64,000 bases of DNA from Lysobacterales bacterium (GTDB taxonomy: Bacteria > Pseudomonadota > Gammaproteobacteria > Xanthomonadales > SZUA-38): NCBI GenBank assembly GCA_030065125.1, contig JASJDM010000015.1:1-64000 (forward strand), in the 5' to 3' direction. Under the pieces are notes generated by a model. It searched no databases. It was given only the letters and a program-made list of their open reading frames with translations, and was not told the origin of the DNA. Numbering within the stretch: position 1 is the first letter of the stretch; each line of letters starts with the position of its first letter. Below are positions 8,577-17,497 of the stretch, in pieces. Made by a program: the position numbers and the translations under genes.

Positions 8577-10421
8577 TCATGGGGTCGCTTCGCCGGTCTC
8601 GAAGCCGCTGGCGAAGACATCCTCGCGGATTTCGCTGACGAAAAGGTCAGCGGCAACTCCCTGGGTCCGAATGTTATAGAGCACCTGCGCGGGCCGCATG
8701 GGGTTGGCGGGATTGGGAAACACCCAGCCAATCTCGCCGGACGTCTCCCCCAGCAGCCGGGAGGAACTGGCCATGGTCGTTCGTGTTCCATCAGCCAGAC
8801 CTGACCGATCCAACAGGTCGGTAACCGTGGTATTGCCCGTGATCGGATTGAACAGCTGCCGAGAGTGTTCATAGAACCAGTGACCACCGTCAGCGTCGAG
8901 CGTTCCAAACGGCCGGGCTCCCGTAGACAGAAGAGCGTCGGGCGCCGGAGAGAGGGCGATGGGGGCTGCACCGTCCAACCCCACGCTGACGTGTTGCCAG
9001 AATCGATCGCTGGAGACTGGAGCGAGGTTAACCCGGTAAATCGCGCGCTGAGCCACTGGTGAGTAGGCCTGATACGTGGGCAGCGTACCGGGGCTGCCGA
9101 GATACAGGGTGGTGAAATTCCCGACGGATGAATCTGCCGCGTACAGGCCGGAACTGGTGGAGCCCGCCTTGTTGTAGAACACGCGATCAATGGAGGGCTC
9201 GTAGTCCGGCGGTGGGCTGCCTTCGGAATTGGGAAACGTCGCCGCCGCCGCCGTTGCATCCACGGGATAGGATCGAATGTCCCGCACAGGGCTGGAATCA
9301 CCGCTGACCTCGCGCCAGTAGACAAGGCGCGTCCCGGCGGCGTTGAAGCGATACAGCAGCGCACCGTTGAGGTTGAAGAACGTGTCATAGTCCCCGGGGG
9401 TAAGCTGCAGGAAAGGCTCGACCCGTTGTGCGGCCCCGCCTGCGTTGGTTGGCGTCACGAACAGGCTGGTGGTGTCGGGGCCGGTACTGAAGGCAGCAAT
9501 GGCGGCGGAGAACGCCAGGGTTGACCCGTCCGGTGACAGCAGATAATCGAAGATCATGTCACCGAGGCTGAATGGCGTGGGGGTCAGTTCAAGCGTTGGT
9601 CCACCGTCGATAAGCACCGAGTAGAGCTGACCCAGCGCTGTATAGATCACCCGATCGCTGGCTGGACTGATGTTGAAATCGGTCACGTTGTCGCCGCTGG
9701 CCAGGGGAAAGTTCAGGCGGATCTGGAAACCTCCCGCGGTCGGCACCGAGAACAGGTCGTCATTGTTGCTGCCCGCAGAGCGGCCGGTGAACACCACTCG
9801 CTGGCCGTCATCGGAGACAGCAAACGCCTTGACCACGTCCACGCTGGACAGTGCCTGCGCCGGTCCAGGCTGGGCCACCGGAAGCGAGTAGAGCGCCGTC
9901 TGGTTGTTGATGTTGGCCTGGTAGACGATTCGACCGGTGGCTTCGACCAGTTCCCAGTCAAACAGGAAGTCACTGGGAGCCAGCGAGGTCAATGGCTGGG
10001 CCGGCGCCGCGCGGTCCAGCCCCAGTCGAAAGATGTTGCCATCGTATTCGAAGTAAAGCCGCTGCCCATCCGAGGAAAAATCCCAGTCCCGAAAAAGGGA
10101 GGGACCCGGGGGTGGCGAGTCCAGCACACTCTCGCTCAGTCCCGGGCTGGCCATGGCGGCACAGCGAAGATCGTAATCCTGACCGTTCAAATCGAACAGC
10201 CGAAAGCAGTAATGCCCGCCATCCGGCGAATACCGGCCGGGCGAGTTCACAACATAGAACAGACCGGCATGCACGGATTCGTCGGTCAGCTGGTTTTGGT
10301 TAACGCCCTGGGCCGACAGCAGGCCCGGTGAAGCGGCCACCGCAAGAATGCTGAAAACGGTGATCAGCCGCCATCGGCCACTGCGCCTGTTTGCCGCCGA
10401 CTGCCTGTGCTGCCTGGTCAT
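8577..10421 (-). CDS. Secreted beta-propeller-like protein with C-terminal FASGFE tag
   Basis: About 614 residues from the preferred start at 10421 (MTRQHRQSAANRRSGRWRL), which has AAAGG upstream; a GTG at 10481 and an ATG at 10454 would lengthen it. A signal peptide ends near LLSAQG. The body has repeated WD40/PD40-like segments (DGQRLYFEYDGNIFRL, DDGQRVVFTGRSAG, SPDGSTLAFSAAI) as in TolB-type propellers. The C-terminus FVSEIREDVFASGFETG carries the (I/V)FA-x-GFE ending common on exported proteins of Xanthomonadales and relatives. Function unknown; no enzyme motif seen. It converges with ilvE and is divergently oriented from nothing nearby. Confidence 0.75.
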   Translation of the reverse strand: MTRQHRQSAANRRSGRWRLITVFSILAVAASPGLLSAQGVNQNQLTDESVHAGLFYVVNSPGRYSPDGGHYCFRLFDLNGQDYDLRCAAMASPGLSESVLDSPPPGPSLFRDWDFSSDGQRLYFEYDGNIFRLGLDRAAPAQPLTSLAPSDFLFDWELVEATGRIVYQANINNQTALYSLPVAQPGPAQALSSVDVVKAFAVSDDGQRVVFTGRSAGSNNDDLFSVPTAGGFQIRLNFPLASGDNVTDFNISPASDRVIYTALGQLYSVLIDGGPTLELTPTPFSLGDMIFDYLLSPDGSTLAFSAAIAAFSTGPDTTSLFVTPTNAGGAAQRVEPFLQLTPGDYDTFFNLNGALLYRFNAAGTRLVYWREVSGDSSPVRDIRSYPVDATAAAATFPNSEGSPPPDYEPSIDRVFYNKAGSTSSGLYAADSSVGNFTTLYLGSPGTLPTYQAYSPVAQRAIYRVNLAPVSSDRFWQHVSVGLDGAAPIALSPAPDALLSTGARPFGTLDADGGHWFYEHSRQLFNPITGNTTVTDLLDRSGLADGTRTTMASSSRLLGETSGEIGWVFPNPANPMRPAQVLYNIRTQGVAADLFVSEIREDVFASGFETGEATP

Positions 10422-10562
10422 TTTCGGTGTGCCTTTTGCCTGGATTACAGTCATACAACGACCGTCAGCACCGGGCTGCACAAATCCATGGGGGATTTCC
10501 CGGCAAAAACCTGTCGAACCGGGAGGCTGCCGAGAAAGTAAAGCTGGGCTGGGGCCTGCCGG

Positions 10563-11303
10563 CTACGGCGGTTCAGCCGCCAGAAAGCCACCGACCGCCT
10601 GGACCGGCTCAAGTCCGTCCACTCCGGTGACCCAGGCCGCGATGGCGCCGGCACGCGGGTCAGCAGGCAATTCCATCCGCGCCTCCAGCACCCGCCCAAC
10701 GCGCTCCAGCGGGCCCTCGGTCAGGTTGAGCACAACAAAATCGTGGGTCAGGCTGCGCCCCCGGTTTTCGCCGGCCCGTACCCGGCTCGTTAATCCCGTG
10801 CCCAATTCCGCCACCCACACCGAGTAGTCGGCCATCTCCGCGGCATCAAAATTCACTGTTGCCTTTCCGGCGGCAACGGTAAGGGTCAGCGATCCCGGCC
10901 GGGATTGCGTGCCCGGGGGCAGCGAGGACCCTTTAAAGAAGCCGCGCCATTCGGCGCCGTCCAGTATGAATCCCGGCGTGTAGACCGCCCGGCTGGCTCC
11001 CCGTCGGGCATAGGCGCGCTGGCGCTGGCTGAACTCGGCGCGGGCAAAACGGTCCTCCCAGCCCAGGTAGTCCCAGTAGTCCACATGAAAGGCCACCGGC
11101 ACCACCGTTCGCCAGAGGTCCGGGCTTTGGCGCCAGCGGGACAGCCAGCGATCAGCGGGTGGACAGCTGCTGCAGCCCTCGGAGGTGTAAAGCTCAAGCA
11201 GCCTCACCTTCTCCTGGCCGGCCGCGAACACCAGTGATTCGGAAAAAGCCGCAGGTATCGGCAACAGACAGATCAGCAGCAGGCAGGCCCGGATCAGGTT
11301 CAT
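10563..11303 (-). CDS. DUF1223 family secreted thioredoxin-like protein
   Basis: 246 residues with a signal peptide (MNLIRACLLLICLLPIPAAFSE). The mature protein begins with the family hallmark LLELYTSEGCSSCPPADRWL, containing a CxxC pair, followed by FHVDYWDYLGWEDRFA and YTPGFILDGAEWRGFF. DUF1223 proteins have a thioredoxin-like fold and are exported; their biochemical role is not established, so a redox function is only suggested by the CxxC. The gene stands on the minus strand about 140 bases upstream of the propeller gene, and 100 bases downstream of the small unknown gene. Confidence 0.88.
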   Translation of the reverse strand: MNLIRACLLLICLLPIPAAFSESLVFAAGQEKVRLLELYTSEGCSSCPPADRWLSRWRQSPDLWRTVVPVAFHVDYWDYLGWEDRFARAEFSQRQRAYARRGASRAVYTPGFILDGAEWRGFFKGSSLPPGTQSRPGSLTLTVAAGKATVNFDAAEMADYSVWVAELGTGLTSRVRAGENRGRSLTHDFVVLNLTEGPLERVGRVLEARMELPADPRAGAIAAWVTGVDGLEPVQAVGGFLAAEPP

Positions 11304-11403
11304 GGCGTGTCGTCCTCAACTGGGTCACCACAGAGGATCGCCCGGGCCCCGAGGATCTTTCACCGCCGATGCTCCGCTGTCGGAGCGTTGCCGAAAACTT
11401 GCG

Positions 11404-11802
11404 TCAGGGCATTTGGATGGTACCGCCGCCGGGCATGCCACCAAAGCCCCCGGTGGTGGGATCACCCTTGGGCACCACGATAGAGCTGGACGCCTGGCGG
11501 CGCATTTCTTTCAGCTCTTCCATGGTGTCGGCCAGGGCCTGTTCCGCCGCGGCCCCGAACTTTGCGGTGGCCTCGGACAGGCTGTCGGCCTCGATCTGGA
11601 AGCTGAGCGGCAGGGGGCCGGCGGGGGTCAGCAGTTGGGCCGAGCCAATGTAAAGCACCGGTCGGGAACCGTCGTCCGAACCGTCTTCAAGAACCGGCTG
11701 CAGGCGGCGCAGGGAGCCGATTTTCTGATCCGTGAATACCTCCTCCCGGTACAGGGACTGAGGATCCATCTTGAGCTCGGGCGCCTGATTTTCACTATCC
11801 AT
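11404..11802 (-). CDS. Hypothetical protein with Gly-rich tail
   Basis: 132 residues from the ATG at 11802 (MDSENQAPELKMDPQSLY); the frame is open further upstream to 11907, but that extension is poor in protein-like sequence. The middle forms a probable beta-strand segment (RPVLYIGSAQLLTPAGPLPL) followed by an alanine-rich amphipathic helix (SEATAKFGAAAEQALADTME), and the C-terminus is glycine-rich (TTGGFGGMPGGGTIQ). No signal peptide and no family I recognise. Codon use resembles neighbours, so it is likely real. Confidence 0.6.
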   Translation of the reverse strand: MDSENQAPELKMDPQSLYREEVFTDQKIGSLRRLQPVLEDGSDDGSRPVLYIGSAQLLTPAGPLPLSFQIEADSLSEATAKFGAAAEQALADTMEELKEMRRQASSSIVVPKGDPTTGGFGGMPGGGTIQMP

Positions 11803-12100
11803 GATGGTTGTCCAGGATGTTTTTGACAGCTCCTCAGTATGGGGGCATCGGTCACGAAAAAACAGGGAGACTCCGTCCCGGATTTTGCTGCATCGGCGCG
11901 ATCCCAACCGAACTGATTGAAACGTGACGGTTTTTCGTGACCTTAGCTATGGTGTCATGGTGAAGATCAGGTGTTAGGATAGTCAGCCCGCTTACGGCCT
12001 GGACTGGTTTGAGGGCCTGCAGAGGGAGGCCGGATCGCGCACAGTTTCGCCATTAAATTTGCGATTTCCGGCGGTGAGGGTACATTGTGTCAACAGGGCC

Positions 12101-12122
12101 AAAATGATAGCGCTGTCATTTT
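12101..12122. promoter_or_regulatory. LacI-type operator palindrome upstream of the TonB operon
   Basis: A 22-bp near-perfect palindrome: AAAATGATAG-CG-CTGTCATTTT, with one imperfect base pair and the centre AGCGCT. The core TGATAGCGCT-TCA resembles operators of LacI-family regulators, which use a central CG step. It lies about 100 bases before the DUF3450 gene in the 417-base gap 11803-12219; the rest of that gap shows no gene and no convincing -35/-10 pair. No LacI gene is in the window. Confidence 0.5.
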
Positions 12123-12219
12123 TGCCGCAAACATGCGACTTTTTGAGGGTTGTAGCGGTTGGTCGCCCGGCCACCCGGTACTTGGACAACGTAAATCAAA
12201 TTAGAACCCGGAGGGGATT

Positions 12220-12984
12220 ATGAGACACCTTCGCGCCGTGGGTATCGCGGTATTACTGTCACTGACGGCTTCTGCCGCCTGGGGCCAGGGCGTCAGCGAC
12301 GTCATGAGCGCCCAGCAGCAGGGCAATTCCGCGGCCCAGGCCTCCCAGGAACGCATCAACGACATCGTTGAGCAGACACGGGACCTGGCCGGAGACTACA
12401 AAGCAGTGGTCAAGGAAATTGAAGGTCTGAAGGTCTACAACCGCCTTCTGGAAACCCAGGTCGGCGGTCAGAACCGGGAAATCAGACAGCTTGACGAGTC
12501 CATGGACGAAGTGACCGTGATCGAGCGGCAGATTGTTCCCCTGATGATCCGAATGATCGACGGCCTGGAGCAGTTCATCAGCCTGGACGTACCCTTCCTG
12601 ATGGACGAGCGCAGCGGCCGGATCTCCGATCTGCGGGCCATGATGGAGCGGGCTGACGTCACCGCGGCAGAGAAATTCCGCCGGGTCATGGAGGCCTACC
12701 AGATCGAAAACGACTACGGCCGGACCATCGAAGCCTACAAGGGCGTACAGACCATCGACGGCGGCGATCGCGAGGTGGATTACCTGCGTGTTGGCAGGGT
12801 TGGCCTGTACTACCAGACCCTGGACACCCAGTACTCGGGTGCCTGGGACCAGAGCGCCCGCAGCTGGACCGACCTGGGCAACACGGCCCGCGCTGAAATT
12901 CGTGACGGTCTGCGGATTGCCCGCAAGCAAACCGCTCCCGACCTTCTGACCCTGCCTGTCGGCGCACCGGAGGCCGTACAATGA
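12220..12984 (+). CDS. DUF3450 family periplasmic coiled-coil protein
   Basis: 254 residues. Signal peptide MRHLRAVGIAVLLSLTASAAWGQ, then a long heptad-rich region (about 30-110: QASQERINDIVEQTRDLAG, VKEIEGLKVYNRLLETQV) and the family segment VPLMIRMIDGLEQFISLDVPF. DUF3450 proteins are regularly the first gene of second TonB systems (TonB2/TtpC type); their precise role is not settled. A strong ribosome site (GGAGGGG, 12210-12216) precedes the ATG. The stop overlaps the next start by ATGA, so translation is coupled to the TtpC-like gene. Confidence 0.9.
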   Translation: MRHLRAVGIAVLLSLTASAAWGQGVSDVMSAQQQGNSAAQASQERINDIVEQTRDLAGDYKAVVKEIEGLKVYNRLLETQVGGQNREIRQLDESMDEVTVIERQIVPLMIRMIDGLEQFISLDVPFLMDERSGRISDLRAMMERADVTAAEKFRRVMEAYQIENDYGRTIEAYKGVQTIDGGDREVDYLRVGRVGLYYQTLDTQYSGAWDQSARSWTDLGNTARAEIRDGLRIARKQTAPDLLTLPVGAPEAVQ

Positions 12985-14339
12985 AAATTGTCAAAGTCAT
13001 AGCCATTGCCCTGACGCTGGGCTTCGCTTTCACCGCCACCGCCCAGGACCAGGCAGCCAGCCTGCAGGACCTGCTCAAGCTGGTGGAAGAGGGACGGGCT
13101 GCCGAGGCGGCTGAAGCCCGCCAGCGCGAACAGCGCTTCGCCCAGCAGCGCGGCCAGCAGCAGCAGCTTCTGACCCAGGCCCGCAATGAGCGCAGCGCCC
13201 TTGAGCGTCGCAGCCAGGAACTGGAAGACACCTTCGAGGCCAACGAGATTGTCATCGTTGAAAAAACCGACGCCCTGACCAAGCGCCTGGGCTCACTGAA
13301 GGAACTGTTCGGTGTGCTGCAGCAGGTGGCCGGCGACACCCGGGGCCTGTTCGACAGCTCCATCACCAGCGCCCAGTACAAGGACCGCGGTGACTTCCTG
13401 ACCGAGCTGGCCCAGAAGATGGGCACCTCGTCCCAGCTGGCCTCCATCGAGGAGATCGAGCGGCTGTGGTTCGAGATTCAGCGGGAGATGACCGAAACCG
13501 GCTCTATTGCCAGGTTCACCGCCGAGGTCACCGCGGCCGACGGTAACAAGGAATCCCGCGAGGTGGTGCGGGTTGGCGCCTTCAACCTGGTATCGGACGG
13601 CAACTACCTGAGCTACGTGGCCGAGACCGGAACGGTGGTGGAACTGCCCCGTCAGCCCCAGGGCCGCTACGTCGGCACAACCTCCGACCTGGTGGGCGCT
13701 TCTTCCGGCCTGACCATGTTCGGTATGGACCCCACCCGCGGATCCCTGCTGTCCAACCTGATCCAGTCACCCACGCCGCGTGAACGCGTCGACCAGGGTG
13801 GCCTGGTGGGGTACCTCATCATCGCCCTGGGCATAGTTGGCCTGCTGATCGCCCTGGAGCGACTGGTCTCGCTGTCCTTGATCGGCGGTAAGGTGACGAA
13901 GCAGCTCAAGAGCGACGCCATCAACGAAAACAACCCGCTGGGCCGCGTGATGAAGGTCTATCAGGACAATCCCGACCTGGACCAGGACGCCATCGAGGTC
14001 AAGCTCGGCGAGGCCATCCTGAAGGAAATGCCCAAGCTGCAGCGCGGGATCACCTTCCTCAAGATCATCTCGGTGGTGGCGCCGCTGATGGGTCTGCTGG
14101 GTACGGTGACCGGTATGATCAAAACCTTCCAGGCCATCACCCTGTTCGGCACCGGCGATCCCAAGCTGATGGCGGGCGGTATCTCCCAGGCCCTGATGAC
14201 CACCGTGCTGGGCCTGTGCGTGGCCATTCCCACGGTACTGCTGCACACCATCGTCCACGGCCGCAGCCGCCGGGTGATACACGTGCTGCAGGAACAGGGC
14301 GCAGGCCTGGTGGCGAAGCACATGGAACGGACCAAGTAA
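12981..14339 (+). CDS. TtpC-like MotA/TolQ/ExbB proton channel protein with periplasmic coiled coil
   Basis: 452 residues, about twice the length of ExbB. It has a signal peptide (MKIVKVIAIALTLGFAFTATAQ), a coiled coil (about 30-90, REQRFAQQRGQQQQLLTQA), a periplasmic domain, and a C-terminal MotA/TolQ/ExbB domain with three membrane segments (GYLIIALGIVGLLIALERLV; ISVVAPLMGLLGTVTGMI; ISQALMTTVLGLCVAIPTV). This layout matches TtpC of Vibrio, needed together with ExbB2, ExbD2 and TonB2 to energise certain outer-membrane receptors. Operon position between DUF3450 and ExbB supports that role. Confidence 0.9.
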   Translation: MKIVKVIAIALTLGFAFTATAQDQAASLQDLLKLVEEGRAAEAAEARQREQRFAQQRGQQQQLLTQARNERSALERRSQELEDTFEANEIVIVEKTDALTKRLGSLKELFGVLQQVAGDTRGLFDSSITSAQYKDRGDFLTELAQKMGTSSQLASIEEIERLWFEIQREMTETGSIARFTAEVTAADGNKESREVVRVGAFNLVSDGNYLSYVAETGTVVELPRQPQGRYVGTTSDLVGASSGLTMFGMDPTRGSLLSNLIQSPTPRERVDQGGLVGYLIIALGIVGLLIALERLVSLSLIGGKVTKQLKSDAINENNPLGRVMKVYQDNPDLDQDAIEVKLGEAILKEMPKLQRGITFLKIISVVAPLMGLLGTVTGMIKTFQAITLFGTGDPKLMAGGISQALMTTVLGLCVAIPTVLLHTIVHGRSRRVIHVLQEQGAGLVAKHMERTK

Positions 14340-14348
14340 GGTCGGACC

Positions 14349-14879
14349 ATGCTATTTCAAATCCAAGAAGCTTTTGAGGCTGTCCGGGATTTCCTGGAAC
14401 TGGGCGGTAACGTCCTCGTCCTCATCACGATCCTGGTGTTCTTCATGTGGATCATGATCCTGGAGCGGATCATGTTCCTGCGGACCCGGCTGCGTGAGGA
14501 GATGCGGGAGCTGGCGGACGTCTGGCACAAGCGGGCGGACCATTCCAGCTGGGAAGCTCACCAGATCCGTGATTCGCTGGTAGCCGAGATCGCCTGGGAC
14601 TCACGCAAAGGCCTGGACATCATCAATACCTGCGTGGCCCTGTGTCCACTGCTGGGCCTGCTGGGCACGGTGACCGGAATGATCACCGTGTTCGACGTCA
14701 TGGCCGTCTCGGGAACGGGTAACGCCCGCTCCATGGCGGCCGGCGTTTCCCAGGCCACCATTCCCACCATGGGTGGCATGGTGGCAGCACTGTCCGGCAT
14801 GTTCCCGGCTATCTACCTGGAACGGCAGGCCAAGCGGCGAACCAGTGAATTCGAAGATCACCTGGCGAGCAGCCATTAA
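14349..14879 (+). CDS. exbB: ExbB-type proton channel (TonB2 system)
   Basis: 176 residues, inner-membrane protein of the MotA/TolQ/ExbB family. First membrane segment FLELGGNVLVLITILVFFMW, then a cytoplasmic loop, then the conserved pair of segments with LLGLLGTVTGMITVFDVMAV and ATIPTMGGMVAALSGMFPA. It forms the proton-conducting motor with ExbD and passes energy to TonB. The short length, without a long N-terminal extension, is typical of ExbB2. It lies nine bases after the TtpC-like gene, preceded by AAGG, and is clearly in the same operon. Confidence 0.93.
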   Translation: MLFQIQEAFEAVRDFLELGGNVLVLITILVFFMWIMILERIMFLRTRLREEMRELADVWHKRADHSSWEAHQIRDSLVAEIAWDSRKGLDIINTCVALCPLLGLLGTVTGMITVFDVMAVSGTGNARSMAAGVSQATIPTMGGMVAALSGMFPAIYLERQAKRRTSEFEDHLASSH

Positions 14880-14903
14880 ACAAATCGAACTATAGGTACT
14901 GAT

Positions 14904-15308
14904 ATGCGTCAAATGACACAGATGGTGCAGCAGGAAGAAGAGACGGAGATCAATTTGACTCCGATGCTCGACGTGGTTTTCATCATGTTGATCTTCTTCA
15001 TCGTAACCGCGTCTTTCGTCAAGGAAGCCGGTATCGACGTCAACCGTCCGGACGCGCCGACGGCGGTGGTACAGGAGAACGCCAATATCCTCGTTGCCAT
15101 CAATGATCGTAACGAAATCTGGATCGACCGCCGCAGGGTCGACCCCAGAGCCGTTCGCGCAAACATCGAGCGTCTGCACGCGGAAAATCCCCAGGGAGCG
15201 GTGATTATCCAGGCCGACGAACTTTCCCAAACGAAAACCCTGGTTCACGTGATGGACGCTTCCCGTGAAGCCGGCGTGTTTAATGTATCCATCGCCGCCG
15301 ACAACTGA
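14904..15308 (+). CDS. exbD: ExbD/TolR family biopolymer transport protein
   Basis: 134 residues with one N-terminal membrane segment (INLTPMLDVVFIMLIFFIVT). The conserved Asp of that segment (PMLDVVF), which carries protons in ExbD/TolR, is present. The periplasmic part (PTAVVQENANILVAINDRNE, HVMDASREAGVFNVSIA) matches the ExbD fold. It is the second motor subunit of the TonB2 system, 24 bases after exbB and 29 before tonB. Confidence 0.94.
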   Translation: MRQMTQMVQQEEETEINLTPMLDVVFIMLIFFIVTASFVKEAGIDVNRPDAPTAVVQENANILVAINDRNEIWIDRRRVDPRAVRANIERLHAENPQGAVIIQADELSQTKTLVHVMDASREAGVFNVSIAADN

Positions 15309-15337
15309 TTCGGCGCGCGACGGGTTCGGAGAAAGCC

Positions 15338-15943
15338 ATGGTTAGATCAGGTATCGCTTTTTTCCTGTCCATTGCAGTGACCTTCGGGCTGCTGTTCCTG
15401 ATGCACATTCTGATCGCAACGGGCCAGAAGGCTTTCAGCGAGTCAAAGGGTGGCCGCATCGTGGACTTTGTTCGGGTCAAGCGGGATGAAACCGTAGAAC
15501 GGAAGAAACCCAAGCCCAAGAAACCCCAGCAACCGGAGCAGCCGCCACCGGACATGCCCCAGCCGCAGATGGATAACATGGACATGTCCACCGAGACCGT
15601 CGGCATTGCGCCGGTTTCGGTAGACGCCAACATCAACCTGACCGGCAACTTCGGTTTCGGCAGCGCCGACGGGGAATACCTGCCCATCGTGAAAGTGGCG
15701 CCGGTGTATCCACGGCGCGCCCAGGAGCGCGGCATTTCCGGCTACGTGCTGCTGGAATTCACCGTGACCAAACTGGGCACTGTTGAAAACCCGGTGGTGA
15801 TCGAAGCAGAGCCGCCGAACATCTTCAACCGGGCCGCCATCCAGGCCGCGCTGAAGTTCAAGTACAAGCCCCGGGTGGTTGACGGCGAACCCATTGCCGT
15901 TCACGGGGTCCAAAACCTCATCCGGTTCGAGATCGAAGACTGA
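15338..15943 (+). CDS. tonB: Energy transducer TonB
   Basis: 201 residues with the TonB layout: an N-terminal membrane anchor (IAFFLSIAVTFGLLFLMHIL), a proline/lysine-rich periplasmic linker (KKPKPKKPQQPEQPPPDMPQ), and a C-terminal TonB_C domain (PVYPRRAQERGISGYVLLEF, NRAAIQAALKFKYKPRVVDG). It contacts TonB boxes of outer-membrane receptors and could serve the two receptors at the left end, though that is inference. Ribosome site GGAG precedes the ATG. The linker is short, as in TonB2 proteins. Confidence 0.95.
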   Translation: MVRSGIAFFLSIAVTFGLLFLMHILIATGQKAFSESKGGRIVDFVRVKRDETVERKKPKPKKPQQPEQPPPDMPQPQMDNMDMSTETVGIAPVSVDANINLTGNFGFGSADGEYLPIVKVAPVYPRRAQERGISGYVLLEFTVTKLGTVENPVVIEAEPPNIFNRAAIQAALKFKYKPRVVDGEPIAVHGVQNLIRFEIED

Positions 15944-15957
15944 TGCGGAGACAAACC

Positions 15958-17280
15958 ATGAGATTAGCGCCACTTCTGTTAATGCTGGTTATCCCCATGG
16001 CTGGCGCCCAGGTTCCGAGCGCCGTCAGCAGCCTGTCCGGGGCAATCTGGGCCCAGGAAGACCAAAAGAAGGACCCGACCAAGGGTCGCAAGACCAAGCG
16101 TACGGCCACCATGCGGGAGCAGGTGTTCAAAAAACTGTCCGAAGCCCAGACCGCGGCGGAGGCTGAAGATTTCGACACCGCGCTGAAAGCTTTGCGGGGC
16201 ATCGAGAAGGTGAAGAACCTGTCTCCCTACGAAATGGCCCAGCTGCACAACTTCTACGCCTACATCTACTACACCCAGGACGACTACGACGGCGCCATCC
16301 GGTCCTACAAGACTGTACTGGCCCAACCGGATCTGCCTGAGGCGCTGCAGAACGGCACGCTGTTCAGCCTGGCCCAGCTGCTTTTCGTGCAGGAAAACTA
16401 CACCGAGTCCGAGAAGATGCTGCTGGACTGGTTTGACAAGGTCGCGGCGCCGAATGCCCAGTCCTACGTCATGCTCGCCCAGTGCCGCTACTCCATGGAC
16501 AAGTTCCGGGAAGCCCTGGAGCCCATGAACACCGCCATCAACATGGCAGAGACCGAGAAAGGAAAGGCAGAGGAAAACTGGTATTCCCTGCTGCGGGTAC
16601 TTCACTATGAGCTCGAAGATTACCCGGCAACGGCCCAGGTCCTGGAAACCCTGGTGCGCCTGTATCCCAAGAAGGAATACTGGCTGCAGCTGGCCGGCAT
16701 GTACGGCGAAATGGAGCAGTCCGATAAGCAGATGGTCGTGCTGGACCTGGCCTACCGCGCCGGCTACTTCTCCAAGTCCTCGGAGTACACCAACCTGGCC
16801 CAGCTGCTGCTGCAGGAAGAGATACCCTACCGCGCCGCACAGATTCTGGAAGACGGCTTCCAGCGTGGCCACGTGGACGAGAAGGTCAACAACCTGCGTC
16901 TCCTGTCCCAGGCCTACGTGATGGCCCAGGAAGATGAAAAGGCGCTGAAACCCCTGGAGTCCGCGGCCGAGCTGGATGAGGACGGCGAGCTGTACATGCA
17001 CCTGGCCAACTCCCTGTACAACCTCAACCGGTTCAAGCAGTCCGAGGAAGCCGCCCGGGAAGCACTGCGCAAGGGCCTGAAACGCCCCAGCGAGGCCCGC
17101 ATCACCCTGGGCATGGCCCTGTACGAGCAGGACAAGCTGGACGCCGCCAAGAAGGCCTTCCGCGACATCAAGGAAAAGCGCAACCAGAAAATGGCTGCCC
17201 AGTGGATCAATTTCATTGAGCGGGAGCAGGCGAGGATTCGCCAGCTGGAAGAGGCGATAGCCGCTAACGCGGCGCCGTAG
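15958..17280 (+). CDS. TPR-repeat periplasmic protein of the TonB2 operon
   Basis: 440 residues. I place the start at the second ATG (15958) because GGAG sits 8 bases upstream; an ATG at 15943 overlapping the tonB stop is the alternative. A signal peptide (MRLAPLLLMLVIPMAGAQ) is followed by a basic stretch and many tetratricopeptide-like helical pairs (for example YAYIYYTQDDYDGAIRSYKT, SLYNLNRFKQSEEAAREAL). TPR proteins commonly end DUF3450-TtpC-ExbBD-TonB operons; in Vibrio the comparable TtpA-type protein supports TonB2 function. It is the last gene, directly before a strong terminator. Confidence 0.9.
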   Translation: MRLAPLLLMLVIPMAGAQVPSAVSSLSGAIWAQEDQKKDPTKGRKTKRTATMREQVFKKLSEAQTAAEAEDFDTALKALRGIEKVKNLSPYEMAQLHNFYAYIYYTQDDYDGAIRSYKTVLAQPDLPEALQNGTLFSLAQLLFVQENYTESEKMLLDWFDKVAAPNAQSYVMLAQCRYSMDKFREALEPMNTAINMAETEKGKAEENWYSLLRVLHYELEDYPATAQVLETLVRLYPKKEYWLQLAGMYGEMEQSDKQMVVLDLAYRAGYFSKSSEYTNLAQLLLQEEIPYRAAQILEDGFQRGHVDEKVNNLRLLSQAYVMAQEDEKALKPLESAAELDEDGELYMHLANSLYNLNRFKQSEEAAREALRKGLKRPSEARITLGMALYEQDKLDAAKKAFRDIKEKRNQKMAAQWINFIEREQARIRQLEEAIAANAAP

Positions 17281-17305
17281 CGCTCAGCCCGCACAAAACC
17301 AATTA

Positions 17306-17338
17306 AACCGCCGGCCTCTGTGCCGGCGGTTTTGTTTT
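17306..17338 (+). terminator. Rho-independent terminator of the TonB2 operon
   Basis: Perfect 10-bp stem AACCGCCGGC (17306-17315) / GCCGGCGGTT (17322-17331), 6-nt loop CTCTGT, followed by a T-rich tail (TTGTTTTT). It starts 25 bases after the TPR gene stop. Confidence 0.93.
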
Positions 17339-17345
17339 TGGGTCA

Positions 17346-17440
17346 GGGAACGCGCCCTGTGGGCGCTGGGGAACGCACGCTAAGCGTGCTGGGGAACGGC
17401 TGCTGAAGCAGCCTGGGAAACGCGCACTTCGTGCGCTGGG
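17346..17440 (+). repeat. Hairpin-unit array A, forward arm (4 units)
   Basis: Four tandem units of about 23 nt. Each has the linker TGGGGAAC (or a one-base variant) followed by a 6-bp hairpin with a 3-4 nt loop. The stems are all different but all paired: GCGCCC/GGGCGC (loop TGT), GCACGC/GCGTGC (TAA), GGCTGC/GCAGCC (TGAA), GCGCAC/GTGCGC (TTC), starting at 17352, 17375, 17398 and 17422. The stem varies while the linker is fixed, so structure rather than sequence is conserved. I do not recognise this family. Confidence 0.9.
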
Positions 17441-17497
17441 AAAACACGACAGGTTCCCACACCGTCGCATGGTAGAAACCTGACCGCTGTCCAGATT

